Origin: JAGOEX01 sp964630905
GTDB lineage: Bacteria > UBP6 > UBA1177
Length of the DNA stretch: 24,981 nt
Direction of reading: 5' to 3'
NCBI GenBank assembly: GCA_964630905.1
Contig: CAZVWR010000047.1
Span: 1-24,981, forward strand
In this document: positions 16,011 through 23,028 of the stretch, piece after piece
How the letters are laid out: each line of letters opens with the position of its first letter
How positions within the stretch are numbered: the stretch's first letter is position 1
Translations under genes and position numbers: made by a program
Notes under the pieces: generated by a model
Told to the model about the DNA's origin: nothing
Databases searched by the model: none
Seen by the model: the letters and a program-made list of their open reading frames with translations, nothing else

Positions 16011-17204
16011 ATGAAAAAAACAATTCTGAGCTTTTTTGCAATTTTTTTCCTTTTTGCAGTTTTTACAGGTTGCGAAAATTCCAAAACCAAGCCTAATCAG
16101 GACGATGAACAGAACGATGACTCAGGCAATACCGGCGACACAGGAAACACTGGTGATACCGGCGATACCGGAAATTCCGGAAACACTGGTAATACCGGTG
16201 ACACTGGCGATACTGGAAACACAGGTAACACTGGCAACACAGGTAACACAGGTAACACCGGAAACACTGGAGATACTGGAAACACCGGAAACACAGGCAA
16301 CACGGGCAACACAGGTGACACAGGTAACACTGGAGATTTACATGCAATTTTCAATCTCGGACCTCATTTTGTAAATATAATTGATATAAAAGAAGGAGAC
16401 AACGGTGCACCGAGAGATTTCAGAATTTTTGAGCCGACAGGTGCAACAGGCCTTGTTCCCGTTGTTCATTTTCTTCACGGATTTCAGTTGAAAAATACAT
16501 ACTATGATGATGTTCTCATTCATTTGAGTTCACACGGATTCATTGTTGTGAGCGGACAATCGGAACATTCGCTCATGGGAGGCGACACAACCATAGTCGA
16601 AGCAACAAAAGTTGCGGCATTCATTGAGTGGATAAAAACAAACCTTGCGGCAAAACTCACAGGAATGACCCCTGATTTTGATAATTTTGCAGTTTCAGGG
16701 CACAGTCGCGGCGGAAAAGTGACAAACCATGTTCTTAACACCAGTCCTGCGATCGCAAAAGCATTTTTCGGACTTGATCCCGTTGATGCTCCGCCTCCAT
16801 TCGGCGGCGATGATCCAAGTTTGAATAACCCTGTGCAGTTTCAGGGAAAATCGATGTTCCTCGGAGCAGAAAAAGGGCCTGAAGGGATGCAGGCATGTGC
16901 TCCGGCAGATCACAACAGCGTCAATTTTTATTTCGGGTTTCCATCTCCAAGCCGTCACATAATCGCCGCAGGAGTCGGGCACATGGACATGGTTGATGAA
17001 CCCGACCTCAAAGCATGCGGAACGACCTGCTCTCTGTGTGCAGGAAGCAAAGACAACGCTCTCAACACACAGTTTCGAACTTATTCAGGCGGACTCATGG
17101 CGGCATTTTTCAGCTCCGCACTCAAAGGAAAAACTGAATATGAAACACTCCTCAACGACTTTATGACCCACCCATTTCTTACAAAAGTCTCGGAAAGTAA
17201 ATAG
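16011..17204 (+). CDS. Lipoprotein with Gly-Asn/Asp-Thr stalk and alpha/beta hydrolase domain
   Basis: The 397-residue product has a lipoprotein signal (FTG-C21), an acidic spacer, a 70-residue stalk of 23 Gly-Asn/Asp-Thr triplets (about residues 39-107) and a C-terminal alpha/beta hydrolase. The hydrolase shows HFLHGFQ (oxyanion), nucleophile Ser232 in SGHSRGGK, Asp256 in GLDPVDAP and His324 in GVGHMDMV. GHSRGG and the Asp-Pro-Val block resemble chlorophyllase/PET-hydrolase-like esterases, so an ester or lipid substrate is plausible but unproven. Four extra cysteines near the end (ACGTTCSLC and MQACAP) could form disulphides. The stalk would hold the enzyme away from the membrane. The stop codon TAG is the first part of a palindromic hairpin. 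Confidence 0.85.
   Translation: MKKTILSFFAIFFLFAVFTGCENSKTKPNQDDEQNDDSGNTGDTGNTGDTGDTGNSGNTGNTGDTGDTGNTGNTGNTGNTGNTGNTGDTGNTGNTGNTGNTGDTGNTGDLHAIFNLGPHFVNIIDIKEGDNGAPRDFRIFEPTGATGLVPVVHFLHGFQLKNTYYDDVLIHLSSHGFIVVSGQSEHSLMGGDTTIVEATKVAAFIEWIKTNLAAKLTGMTPDFDNFAVSGHSRGGKVTNHVLNTSPAIAKAFFGLDPVDAPPPFGGDDPSLNNPVQFQGKSMFLGAEKGPEGMQACAPADHNSVNFYFGFPSPSRHIIAAGVGHMDMVDEPDLKACGTTCSLCAGSKDNALNTQFRTYSGGLMAAFFSSALKGKTEYETLLNDFMTHPFLTKVSESK
16125..16332 (+). repeat. Coding 9-nt repeat encoding (Gly-Asn/Asp-Thr)23
   Basis: Twenty-three consecutive 9-nt units each encode Gly-Asn-Thr or Gly-Asp-Thr (one Gly-Asn-Ser). Glycine is strictly every third residue. Third-codon positions vary freely (ggc/gga/ggt, aat/aac, acc/aca/act), so the protein pattern, not the DNA, appears to be conserved. 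Confidence 0.95.
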
Positions 17205-17223
17205 GGCGCGATAAATCGTGCCC
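17204..17223. repeat. GC-rich palindrome overlapping the hydrolase stop codon
   Basis: GGGCGCGA pairs with TCGTGCCC around a TAAA loop (8 bp including one G-T). No T run follows, so it is not a classic terminator. It resembles the widespread class of short palindromes with GGGCGCGAT-type arms that are dispersed in many bacterial genomes; a genome search would show whether it is repeated here. Confidence 0.6.
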
Positions 17224-17243
17224 CTACACCACTCCACCATCTT

Positions 17244-17323
17244 GACCCCATCCCAAACCCTTGCCCCTGAAGGGGAAGGGCTTTGCTCCCCTTGCCTTCA
17301 GGTAAGGGGTTGGGGGAAAGGTC
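17244..17323. repeat. Palindromic repeat, copy A
   Basis: An 80-nt imperfect palindrome bounded by GACC and GGTC. Two arms of about 28 nt, rich in C-runs on the left and G-runs on the right, surround a loop near CTTTGCT. It is nearly identical to copies B and C and in the same orientation. It lacks the GACCTCACCC leader that B and C have. Confidence 0.9.
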
Positions 17324-17333
17324 GGTAATCCTT

Positions 17334-17435
17334 GACCTCACCCTAAATCCCTCTGACCCCATCCCAAACCCTTGCCCCTGAAGGGGAAGGGTTTTGCTCC
17401 CCTTGCCTTCAGGTAAGGGGTTGGGGGGAAAGGTC
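17334..17435. repeat. Palindromic repeat, copy B with leader
   Basis: This is 102 nt: a 21-nt leader beginning GACCTCACCCTAAATCC, then the 81-nt palindrome (17355-17435). It differs from copy A at a C/T in the loop and by one extra G in the final G run. It ends 75 nt before the DUF559 start codon. An antisense open frame through A and B with a Pro/Gly/Lys-rich product is a by-product of the repeat. Confidence 0.9.
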
Positions 17436-17468
17436 AAAAATCAGAATATTTTTGCAAATTACCGAATT

Positions 17469-17474
17469 TATAAT
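17469..17474 (+). promoter_or_regulatory. -10 box upstream of the DUF559 gene
   Basis: A perfect TATAAT lies 36 nt before the ATG at 17511, in the AT-rich spacer after copy B. No good -35 is seen at 16-18 nt spacing, so the promoter is tentative. AGGTG at 17501-17505 is the ribosome site. Apart from the palindromes and this spacer, the 17205-17510 region holds no gene I can support. Confidence 0.45.
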
Positions 17475-17510
17475 AAATTATTTAATGTTGTTACTTAAGC
17501 AGGTGTTGAA

Positions 17511-17909
17511 ATGGTTGAAAAACACAGTCCGAAAGTCATATCTGCAGTGAAAAGCAAGAATGTCTATAGATCTCTTTATGGACCAGCAATTGAAATGAGA
17601 GAATCACCAACTAAAGCAGAAGCAATTTTATGGAAGCATCTTCGTGGAAAGAAAATGGGTGTAAAATTTAGAAGACAGCACATTATTGATAGGTTTATTG
17701 TTGATTTTTACTGTGTGCAAAACGGACTGGTTGTTGAGGTTGATGGAGATATTCATAAAAATCAGATAGAAAGGGATAAAGAAAGAGAAGTTGTTTTAGA
17801 AGGTTTGGGGTGTAAGATTCTAAGATTTACAAATGAAGAAGTTGAAAACAACATTTCTAAAGTGCTTAAAAAAATTATGGAATTCATACAAGTTAAGACC
17901 TCACCCTAA
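17511..17909 (+). CDS. DUF559 family endonuclease-like protein (PD-(D/E)xK)
   Basis: This 132-residue protein matches DUF559, a small domain related to the very-short-patch repair and restriction endonuclease fold. Conserved elements are the MRESPTKAEAILWKHLR helix with Glu37, KFRRQHIIDRFIVDFYC with Asp65, VVEVDGDIH with Glu76 and Asp78, and the C-terminal ILRFTNEEV. These fit an intact PD-(D/E)xK active site. Length is normal for stand-alone members. The final residues TSP and the TAA stop lie inside palindromic repeat copy C, so the gene end was set by repeat insertion or co-evolved with it. DNA cleavage is inferred from the fold; its natural substrate is unknown. No methyltransferase gene is nearby, which argues against a simple VSR or restriction role. 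Confidence 0.88.
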   Translation: MVEKHSPKVISAVKSKNVYRSLYGPAIEMRESPTKAEAILWKHLRGKKMGVKFRRQHIIDRFIVDFYCVQNGLVVEVDGDIHKNQIERDKEREVVLEGLGCKILRFTNEEVENNISKVLKKIMEFIQVKTSP

Positions 17910-17997
17910 ATCCCTCTGACCCCATCCCAAACCCTTGCCCCTGAAGGGGAAGGGTTTTGCTCCCCTTGCCTTCAGGTAGGGGGTTGGGGGAAAGGTC
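17897..17997. repeat. Palindromic repeat, copy C
   Basis: This 101-nt copy has the same leader and palindrome as copy B, differing by an A/G in the right arm and one fewer G. It overlaps the last 13 nt of the DUF559 gene and ends 3 nt before the -35 of the next gene's promoter. Confidence 0.9.
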
Positions 17998-18000
17998 AAC

Positions 18001-18028
18001 TTGCATCCCGAATTTATTTAGGTATAAT
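18001..18028 (+). promoter_or_regulatory. Promoter of the Cys-rich lipoprotein gene
   Basis: TTGCAT (18001-18006) and a perfect TATAAT (18023-18028) are 16 nt apart, starting immediately after repeat copy C and 36 nt before the ATG at 18065. This argues against translation starting inside the repeat. Confidence 0.6.
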
Positions 18029-18064
18029 ATAACCCGTTTTAATGATTGTGTAATGGGGAAGGTC

Positions 18065-19252
18065 ATGAAAAAAGTAATCATTCTTGTAGTTTTCGCAATA
18101 TTTATGTTTTCCTGCAAAGGGAGTATCGTTCAGCTCACAGCAGTTCCCGATTTCGGGGATGGAGAGAACAACCAAACAGACAGCGACTTGTCCGACGAAG
18201 ATTCATCGAAGTCGGATGACGACTCAGGAAACACAGGCAACACCGGAGACACAGGAAATACCGGCGACACAGGTGATACAGGCAATACCGGTGACACAGG
18301 AAACACAGGCAACACCGGAAATACAGCACCTGACGACGATGAAATTCCCGACGAAATAGGCGGCGACTGCACCACAGGCGACAAAAAATGTGACGCAAAC
18401 AACACACATGTCCTTGAATGTATTGCAGAAAAATGGGAAAATGCCGCTGACTGCACCGATCCGCTCAAAATGTGTGTCGAAGAAGCAGGCGATTTCATTT
18501 GCAAAGACCTTGACTGCACCCCCGGAACAAAAACATGCCAAAGCGACGATGTCTATACATGTGATGCAGACGGAATGGGCACCACCATGAGCAAAAACTG
18601 CACAAACACACAGTATTGCGATGATACAAAAGACCCCGTTGACTGCGCCGACATGGTGTGCGATCCCAATGAAGTTAAATGTGAAACAAATACACTTTCG
18701 GTTTGTAATGATAACGGAAGTGATGAAACGACAAAAGAATGCAAGGACGGAAGTGTTTGTGATGTGAGTTTGGAAGGGTGTGTGTTTACTAAAGATATGA
18801 ACTTAAACAATTCAACTGCAAACAGAACAGGGAGTAGAGGAAATTTCTTTAATTGTACTAAAGATGTAAATGTTGTGGAGTTTGCCCAGGGATTGGATTT
18901 TAATGGAAGTAAAGAATTAACTTGGGCCGTTTACGAGGATGAAAACGGAGACAACACTTATCAGAAAATTTTTGAAAAATCAGAAACTGTAAATGGAACA
19001 GGAGAGAAAAACTATTCAACGGGTCAAATATCAGTCGATTTGAAAAGTGGCAGAAAATATATATTTTTCACTATGTGGGAAGGTGATGCAGGATTTGTTT
19101 ATGGAAATATTGGAACACATCCAGTTGATGTCGGGTTTGGAAGTTCTACGAGTGGTTATTCTGGCACTTTCTTGGGAACTTTAGAGAATTCTTTGAATAA
19201 TCCTGGGAATTCAAGCTATGCATATCAGCAAGTGTTCAAATTTGTTGAGTGA
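18065..19252 (+). CDS. Cys-rich lipoprotein with Gly-Asn/Asp-Thr stalk
   Basis: From the ATG at 18065 the product is 395 residues. The in-frame extension back to 17957 is encoded by the palindromic repeat and lies upstream of the promoter, so it was rejected; an ATG at 18053 is also possible. A lipoprotein signal ends at FS-C17, followed by an acidic Ser/Asp spacer, a stalk of 11 Gly-Asn/Asp-Thr triplets (about residues 55-87), a region with about 18 cysteines in repeated blocks of the form C-x-PGTKTCQSDDVYTC (about 100-245), and a C-terminal beta-rich domain of about 150 residues with one cysteine. No function is recognised; surface binding or adhesion is a guess. The last ~470 nt are AT-richer than the front part, suggesting a domain of different origin. 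Confidence 0.8.
   Translation: MKKVIILVVFAIFMFSCKGSIVQLTAVPDFGDGENNQTDSDLSDEDSSKSDDDSGNTGNTGDTGNTGDTGDTGNTGDTGNTGNTGNTAPDDDEIPDEIGGDCTTGDKKCDANNTHVLECIAEKWENAADCTDPLKMCVEEAGDFICKDLDCTPGTKTCQSDDVYTCDADGMGTTMSKNCTNTQYCDDTKDPVDCADMVCDPNEVKCETNTLSVCNDNGSDETTKECKDGSVCDVSLEGCVFTKDMNLNNSTANRTGSRGNFFNCTKDVNVVEFAQGLDFNGSKELTWAVYEDENGDNTYQKIFEKSETVNGTGEKNYSTGQISVDLKSGRKYIFFTMWEGDAGFVYGNIGTHPVDVGFGSSTSGYSGTFLGTLENSLNNPGNSSYAYQQVFKFVE
18227..18325 (+). repeat. Coding 9-nt repeat encoding (Gly-Asn/Asp-Thr)11
   Basis: Eleven 9-nt units encode Gly-Asn-Thr or Gly-Asp-Thr between the acidic spacer and the Cys-rich region. Synonymous positions vary as in the longer array at 16125-16332, so the two genes share a protein module rather than a recent DNA duplication. 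Confidence 0.95.
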
Positions 19253-19255
19253 CTT

Positions 19256-21526
19256 CTATTTCCTTCTGAGAATGAATTTCACCGAACCCTTTAATTTATA
19301 AATAATATATTTAAGGGCTCTATTTTTAAGATAAGTTCCTGTAGCAGCTTTCTCAAAGCCTAATCTTTTTGAAAGGTTATAAAAGTATTTTCTTTTGTAG
19401 TAAGAGTTAGAACAGTCTCTATCCTTATAAACATACTCTGCATATTTAAAATCAAGATCATTTATGTTAAAAATATCGCTGATTTTTTGAACAGCAATAT
19501 ATCCAACATTATTGTTTGAAACAACTAAAGAGATGCCTTTCTCGTCATTTATTTCAGGTCTGTAGTTTCTGTATCCCCAAAAATCTGCAATTGTTATTTC
19601 GGAATGATGTGAAACTAAATACTTGCAATTATAACAGCATTTTCTCAAATAAATGTTTTCACTCATAAACCCTTTATAAAAAGAATCAAATTGCCAAGGA
19701 GTGCGATATTTTTTATTGTTAAATTCCACATCTAAGTTAATGTAATTTCCAGACCACCCATCATTTTTCGCACGAAATTGAATGTTTTTTATGGAATCCT
19801 TTTTCTTTTTTTCAAGATATTCAAGATGTTCTTTAAAAAACTTGGCAGAAGGAACACCGTGGCAGATAAAGTCACATGTTAACAGGTATTCAGATTCAGA
19901 TTTCAGGAATCGTTTTAATCCATGAACCTGACAGGGAGTTCCACAAAAAAGCACTTTCCTTTTTTGATCAATAAACTTCTTAACTTCTTTAAATGTATCC
20001 TTCAAATTGCTTTCTACATACTTGCTTTTTCTAATATCTGAAATATCAGATCTATCGGTATTTGTATGAATAATTGACTTGGTTTCCGCATCAAAAATTG
20101 CTCCGAAAACTACGCCACCATAATTTAAAACAGTTTCAGACAAAGCAGAAAACGCACCACCTGATGAACTTTCTGCCCTAATTTTCTCATCTTTATGCCA
20201 GCCGTAAAAAGCAGCTCTTTTGTTTTTAATTTCTTGAAAATTGAGAACAGGGCAAACATTTTCACATTTTTTACAATCGATACATTTTTCATGATCCACA
20301 ACAGGAAACATAAATCCTTCGTCATCAGGTTCCATTTCAATGCAATTTTGAGGACAGATGCTTTTGCAAGCAGAGCAACCGGTGCAGGAATTTTTAATAT
20401 TCTCAATCTGGAGTTTATCTTTGGCTAAACCAACACTTTCTTTAATAAAATTAAATGATTTGTTTTTGAGTATTTGTAGTTTTTTGTTTACTTCATCGTA
20501 TTCAACACTCTGTTTTAAAAGCAAAATGCTAACGGGATTAGTTTTTTTAACTATTCTTGATGTTAAGTTCAGGTTTTCCAATAAATTTAGAGGTCTAGCC
20601 ATTTTCTGTTCATCTATTTCTAAAAAAGCAAACTGTTTCTCAAATATTATTGAAAATGAAAGTCCATGAAAAGAATCAGTTACAACAAAGCTTGATTTGG
20701 AAAAAATATAAAGAAATTGATTTGGACTGACATCGCGGAGTACATTTTTATACTTCCAATCTCTCATAAAGCTGTCTGTTATTACAACAAGAGGTAATCT
20801 CATTTCTTTTGCAGTAAAATTCACCTTTTCATCAATGTTTTTATTAGATCCCAGTCTGTAAAATAAAATGAATTTCTCTGGAAGGTTAGAATACTTTTCA
20901 GCGATTTGCAGCCACGCTTCCTTGTCTGTTAGAAAAACAGGGTCAAGAACTTCTTTTGCTTTGATTCCTGTTAATTCCTTAATTATTTTTATTCCTGTTT
21001 TTTCCCTGCAGGATAAGGAATTGAATCTTGATAAGTATTTTGCAAGAACCTCCTTTTTATCTTCTTTTATTTCTTTCATTCCAAAACTTGGTGCGTAAGA
21101 GACTCTAACAGTTTCATCTTTGGTGAATGAAAGGAAGTAAGCAGTGCCGTCTGAATTTAATCTGTCAGGGTTAAAAACCTGATCGCTACCGGTAAAAACT
21201 ATATCAACGTCTGGAGGATCTTTTAAAAGTTCTTTTTGACTTGAGTATGGCTTTGTGAGTTCAAAGTTCTTTAAAATAAAGTCTTTAAATGATCTATATT
21301 TTATAGCTTTTTTTCTTATTCCACCCATTGAAACAAATAATGCAATAAGTTCTTTAATGTTTTTTGGAGGTTTTATCAAAGCTGATGTCTTTTTTCTTTC
21401 ATCTGAAACAAAATCGATGATCTTTGTATCGTCTGAAAATGATTTCAGTGTCTTGTAAAGTGAATAAGCCTGCAAAACAGCTCCATAGTTCTTGGAGGCG
21501 TGAAAAGTTATTAATCTGATTTTCAT
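19256..21526 (-). CDS. Polysaccharide pyruvyl transferase - ferredoxin - FrhB-like fusion
   Basis: A 756-residue three-part protein. Residues 1-360 are a polysaccharide pyruvyl transferase domain (ASKNYGAVLQAYSL, DIVFTGSDQVFNP, LDPVFLTDKEAW and VVTDSFHGLSFS), which adds ketal pyruvate from phosphoenolpyruvate to sugars of surface polymers. About 380-432 carries two CxxCxxCxxxCP clusters (CTGCSACKSICP and CIDCKKCENVCP), so a 2x[4Fe-4S] ferredoxin. From about 450 it matches the coenzyme F420 hydrogenase beta-subunit (FrhB) family (LFCGTPCQVHGLK, CDFICHGVPS and the Cys-rich CCYNCKY). The two enzymes are often neighbours in exopolysaccharide clusters; here they are one chain. Its ATG overlaps the flippase stop by ATGA. 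It ends 3 nt from the convergent Cys-rich lipoprotein gene. Electron donor and exact sugar are unknown. Confidence 0.88.
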   Translation of the reverse strand: MKIRLITFHASKNYGAVLQAYSLYKTLKSFSDDTKIIDFVSDERKKTSALIKPPKNIKELIALFVSMGGIRKKAIKYRSFKDFILKNFELTKPYSSQKELLKDPPDVDIVFTGSDQVFNPDRLNSDGTAYFLSFTKDETVRVSYAPSFGMKEIKEDKKEVLAKYLSRFNSLSCREKTGIKIIKELTGIKAKEVLDPVFLTDKEAWLQIAEKYSNLPEKFILFYRLGSNKNIDEKVNFTAKEMRLPLVVITDSFMRDWKYKNVLRDVSPNQFLYIFSKSSFVVTDSFHGLSFSIIFEKQFAFLEIDEQKMARPLNLLENLNLTSRIVKKTNPVSILLLKQSVEYDEVNKKLQILKNKSFNFIKESVGLAKDKLQIENIKNSCTGCSACKSICPQNCIEMEPDDEGFMFPVVDHEKCIDCKKCENVCPVLNFQEIKNKRAAFYGWHKDEKIRAESSSGGAFSALSETVLNYGGVVFGAIFDAETKSIIHTNTDRSDISDIRKSKYVESNLKDTFKEVKKFIDQKRKVLFCGTPCQVHGLKRFLKSESEYLLTCDFICHGVPSAKFFKEHLEYLEKKKKDSIKNIQFRAKNDGWSGNYINLDVEFNNKKYRTPWQFDSFYKGFMSENIYLRKCCYNCKYLVSHHSEITIADFWGYRNYRPEINDEKGISLVVSNNNVGYIAVQKISDIFNINDLDFKYAEYVYKDRDCSNSYYKRKYFYNLSKRLGFEKAATGTYLKNRALKYIIYKLKGSVKFILRRK

Positions 21527-23028
21527 TTTATACCTATAAAACTTCTTAAAAATTTCTTTTCTTCCAAATTAAACCCGAATGCCCAAAGCAGGACAGAGTA
21601 TTGCATAATGAATATTGCGGTCATTATTAGAAAAGATATGATGTTCGCATCGATAAAATTTTTAAAGATCAACACAGTAATTGTTGGCAGAAGAACACAT
21701 ATCCAGGTTCTTCTAAAAATTTCTCTGAAAATCCTGAAAACATCTAATTTTATTACTTTAATGTAATAAATGTTCATTGCTATAATATTAACAGCAATAA
21801 GTCCTGCGGCTGTTCCAACTGCTGCAGCAATATATCCAAAATATTTTACACCGAAATATGTGATGATGAGATTAAAAATTGCCATTATTACATGAGCGTA
21901 TGTTTTGAATTTTATTTTGTTTTTCACTCTGATTATCGTTAAGCAGACATTTTGAATTATTGGAATAATTGTCGGGACCATCAAAATAAGCGCAATTATA
22001 TATGCATCCGAAAAATCATCTCCGACCCACAGAAATATAAACTCTTTGCCAAGCACAAAAAAACCTGCCAGAACAGCACCCATAAAAACGAACTGGTATC
22101 TTCCTACTTTTATAACAGTGTTTTCCAGTTCGAAATTGTCAGCATTGTTTGCTATTTTATTAGATATTGTGGGAAACATTAAATTTGAAAAAGAAGTTGC
22201 AAACTGCTGATACATATTCCAGAGTTGCAATGATATTGAATAAACCGCTACAGCGGAAGTTCCGATCAATGCGCCAATAATTATATTATCAACATTTCCA
22301 TTAAACTGAACTGCTAAAGTATAAATAAATATGAGAAAAGAGTAGGTCAGTGACTCAAAGAAAAGTTTTTTGTCAAAATAGTGAAGTTTGAAATTTATTT
22401 TTATTTTTTTCTTAACATAAAAGAATTGAAAGAAGATCGCCAAAGTAACAACAACGGTTTCTATAAGAACAAGAAAAACGGCATTTCTATAGTAAGAAAT
22501 GATTGAAAATATAAAAACTATTTTAAAAATCACTCTGAAAAGTTTTATGCTGTTTCCAAATATAAAGTGGTTGCTCCCGATTAATATCCCGAAAAAAACT
22601 TTCTCAACAATGTTTAAAGACATGTTTAATATGAGTATAATAAAAAGCATTTCGGCTAGCTTGATTTCTTCTACAGTAAAACTTTTCCCAAAGATTTGAG
22701 GTATAAACGGATAAAAAACTGATGAAATTGATATAAGAAATATAATTATAAATGCTGTCTGAATAAACGCCATTGCAGTATAATTCTCGATCTTTTTATA
22801 ATCGTTTTCTGATCTTATTACAGAGATATATCTGATCACAGTACTACCGATCCCAAGATCAATAATTGCCAAAGAAGCTGAGAATGCCCCGATCGCTTTA
22901 TAAACTCCGAACTCACTCGTTCCTATCATCTGAAGAAGAAATGGGGTAACAAAGAGACCATATATGCTATTAATGAAAATAATTATATATGAAATTATTG
23001 CACCAATTGAGAACTGTTTGTTGTTCAT
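21523..23028 (-). CDS. Wzx-type polysaccharide flippase (MATE/PST family)
   Basis: A 501-residue, very hydrophobic protein with about 12-14 membrane helices. The N-terminus (IGAIISYIIIFINSIYGLFVTPFLLQMIGTSEFGVYKAIGAF) is characteristic of O-antigen/exopolysaccharide flippases, which move undecaprenyl-linked repeat units across the inner membrane. LIIGALIGTSAVAVYS-like and FLWVGDDFSDAY blocks also fit. It is translationally coupled on both sides by ATGA overlaps, with the glycosyltransferase upstream and the pyruvyl transferase fusion downstream. The gene is strongly AT-rich. The substrate is whatever repeat unit this cluster builds and cannot be read from the sequence. Confidence 0.9.
   Translation of the reverse strand: MNNKQFSIGAIISYIIIFINSIYGLFVTPFLLQMIGTSEFGVYKAIGAFSASLAIIDLGIGSTVIRYISVIRSENDYKKIENYTAMAFIQTAFIIIFLISISSVFYPFIPQIFGKSFTVEEIKLAEMLFIILILNMSLNIVEKVFFGILIGSNHFIFGNSIKLFRVIFKIVFIFSIISYYRNAVFLVLIETVVVTLAIFFQFFYVKKKIKINFKLHYFDKKLFFESLTYSFLIFIYTLAVQFNGNVDNIIIGALIGTSAVAVYSISLQLWNMYQQFATSFSNLMFPTISNKIANNADNFELENTVIKVGRYQFVFMGAVLAGFFVLGKEFIFLWVGDDFSDAYIIALILMVPTIIPIIQNVCLTIIRVKNKIKFKTYAHVIMAIFNLIITYFGVKYFGYIAAAVGTAAGLIAVNIIAMNIYYIKVIKLDVFRIFREIFRRTWICVLLPTITVLIFKNFIDANIISFLIMTAIFIMQYSVLLWAFGFNLEEKKFLRSFIGIK

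Larger units (their letters stand above)
17334..17997. mobile_element. Candidate composite unit: DUF559 nuclease gene between direct palindromic repeats
   Basis: Copies B and C (102 and 101 nt, nearly identical, direct) bracket the DUF559 gene, giving a 664-nt unit. There is no transposase, no clear target-site duplication and no classical IS structure. The grouping as one element is an inference from the flanking repeats and from the repeat contributing the nuclease stop codon. The alternative is independent insertion of palindromes around a resident gene. Confidence 0.45.

Noticed and set aside
16097..16354. Minus-strand open frame with Pro-Val-rich repeats opposite the Gly-Asn/Asp-Thr stalk
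   Set aside because: It is a by-product of the 9-nt repeat, has no ribosome site, and is fully inside the lipoprotein gene. The same applies to 18130-18519.
17081..17437. Minus-strand open frame through palindromes A and B with NPLPEGKG-type repeats, and its twin at 17893-18117
   Set aside because: These read the non-coding palindromes in one frame; such Pro/Gly-rich translations are a known annotation artefact of this repeat type.
17957..18064. N-terminal extension of the Cys-rich lipoprotein starting inside repeat copy C
   Set aside because: The promoter (-10 at 18023-18028) lies within it, and the true signal peptide with lipobox starts at 18065.
16125..18325. The spaced repeats considered as a CRISPR array
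   Set aside because: The 9-nt units are contiguous and coding, and the three palindromes have no regular unique spacers.
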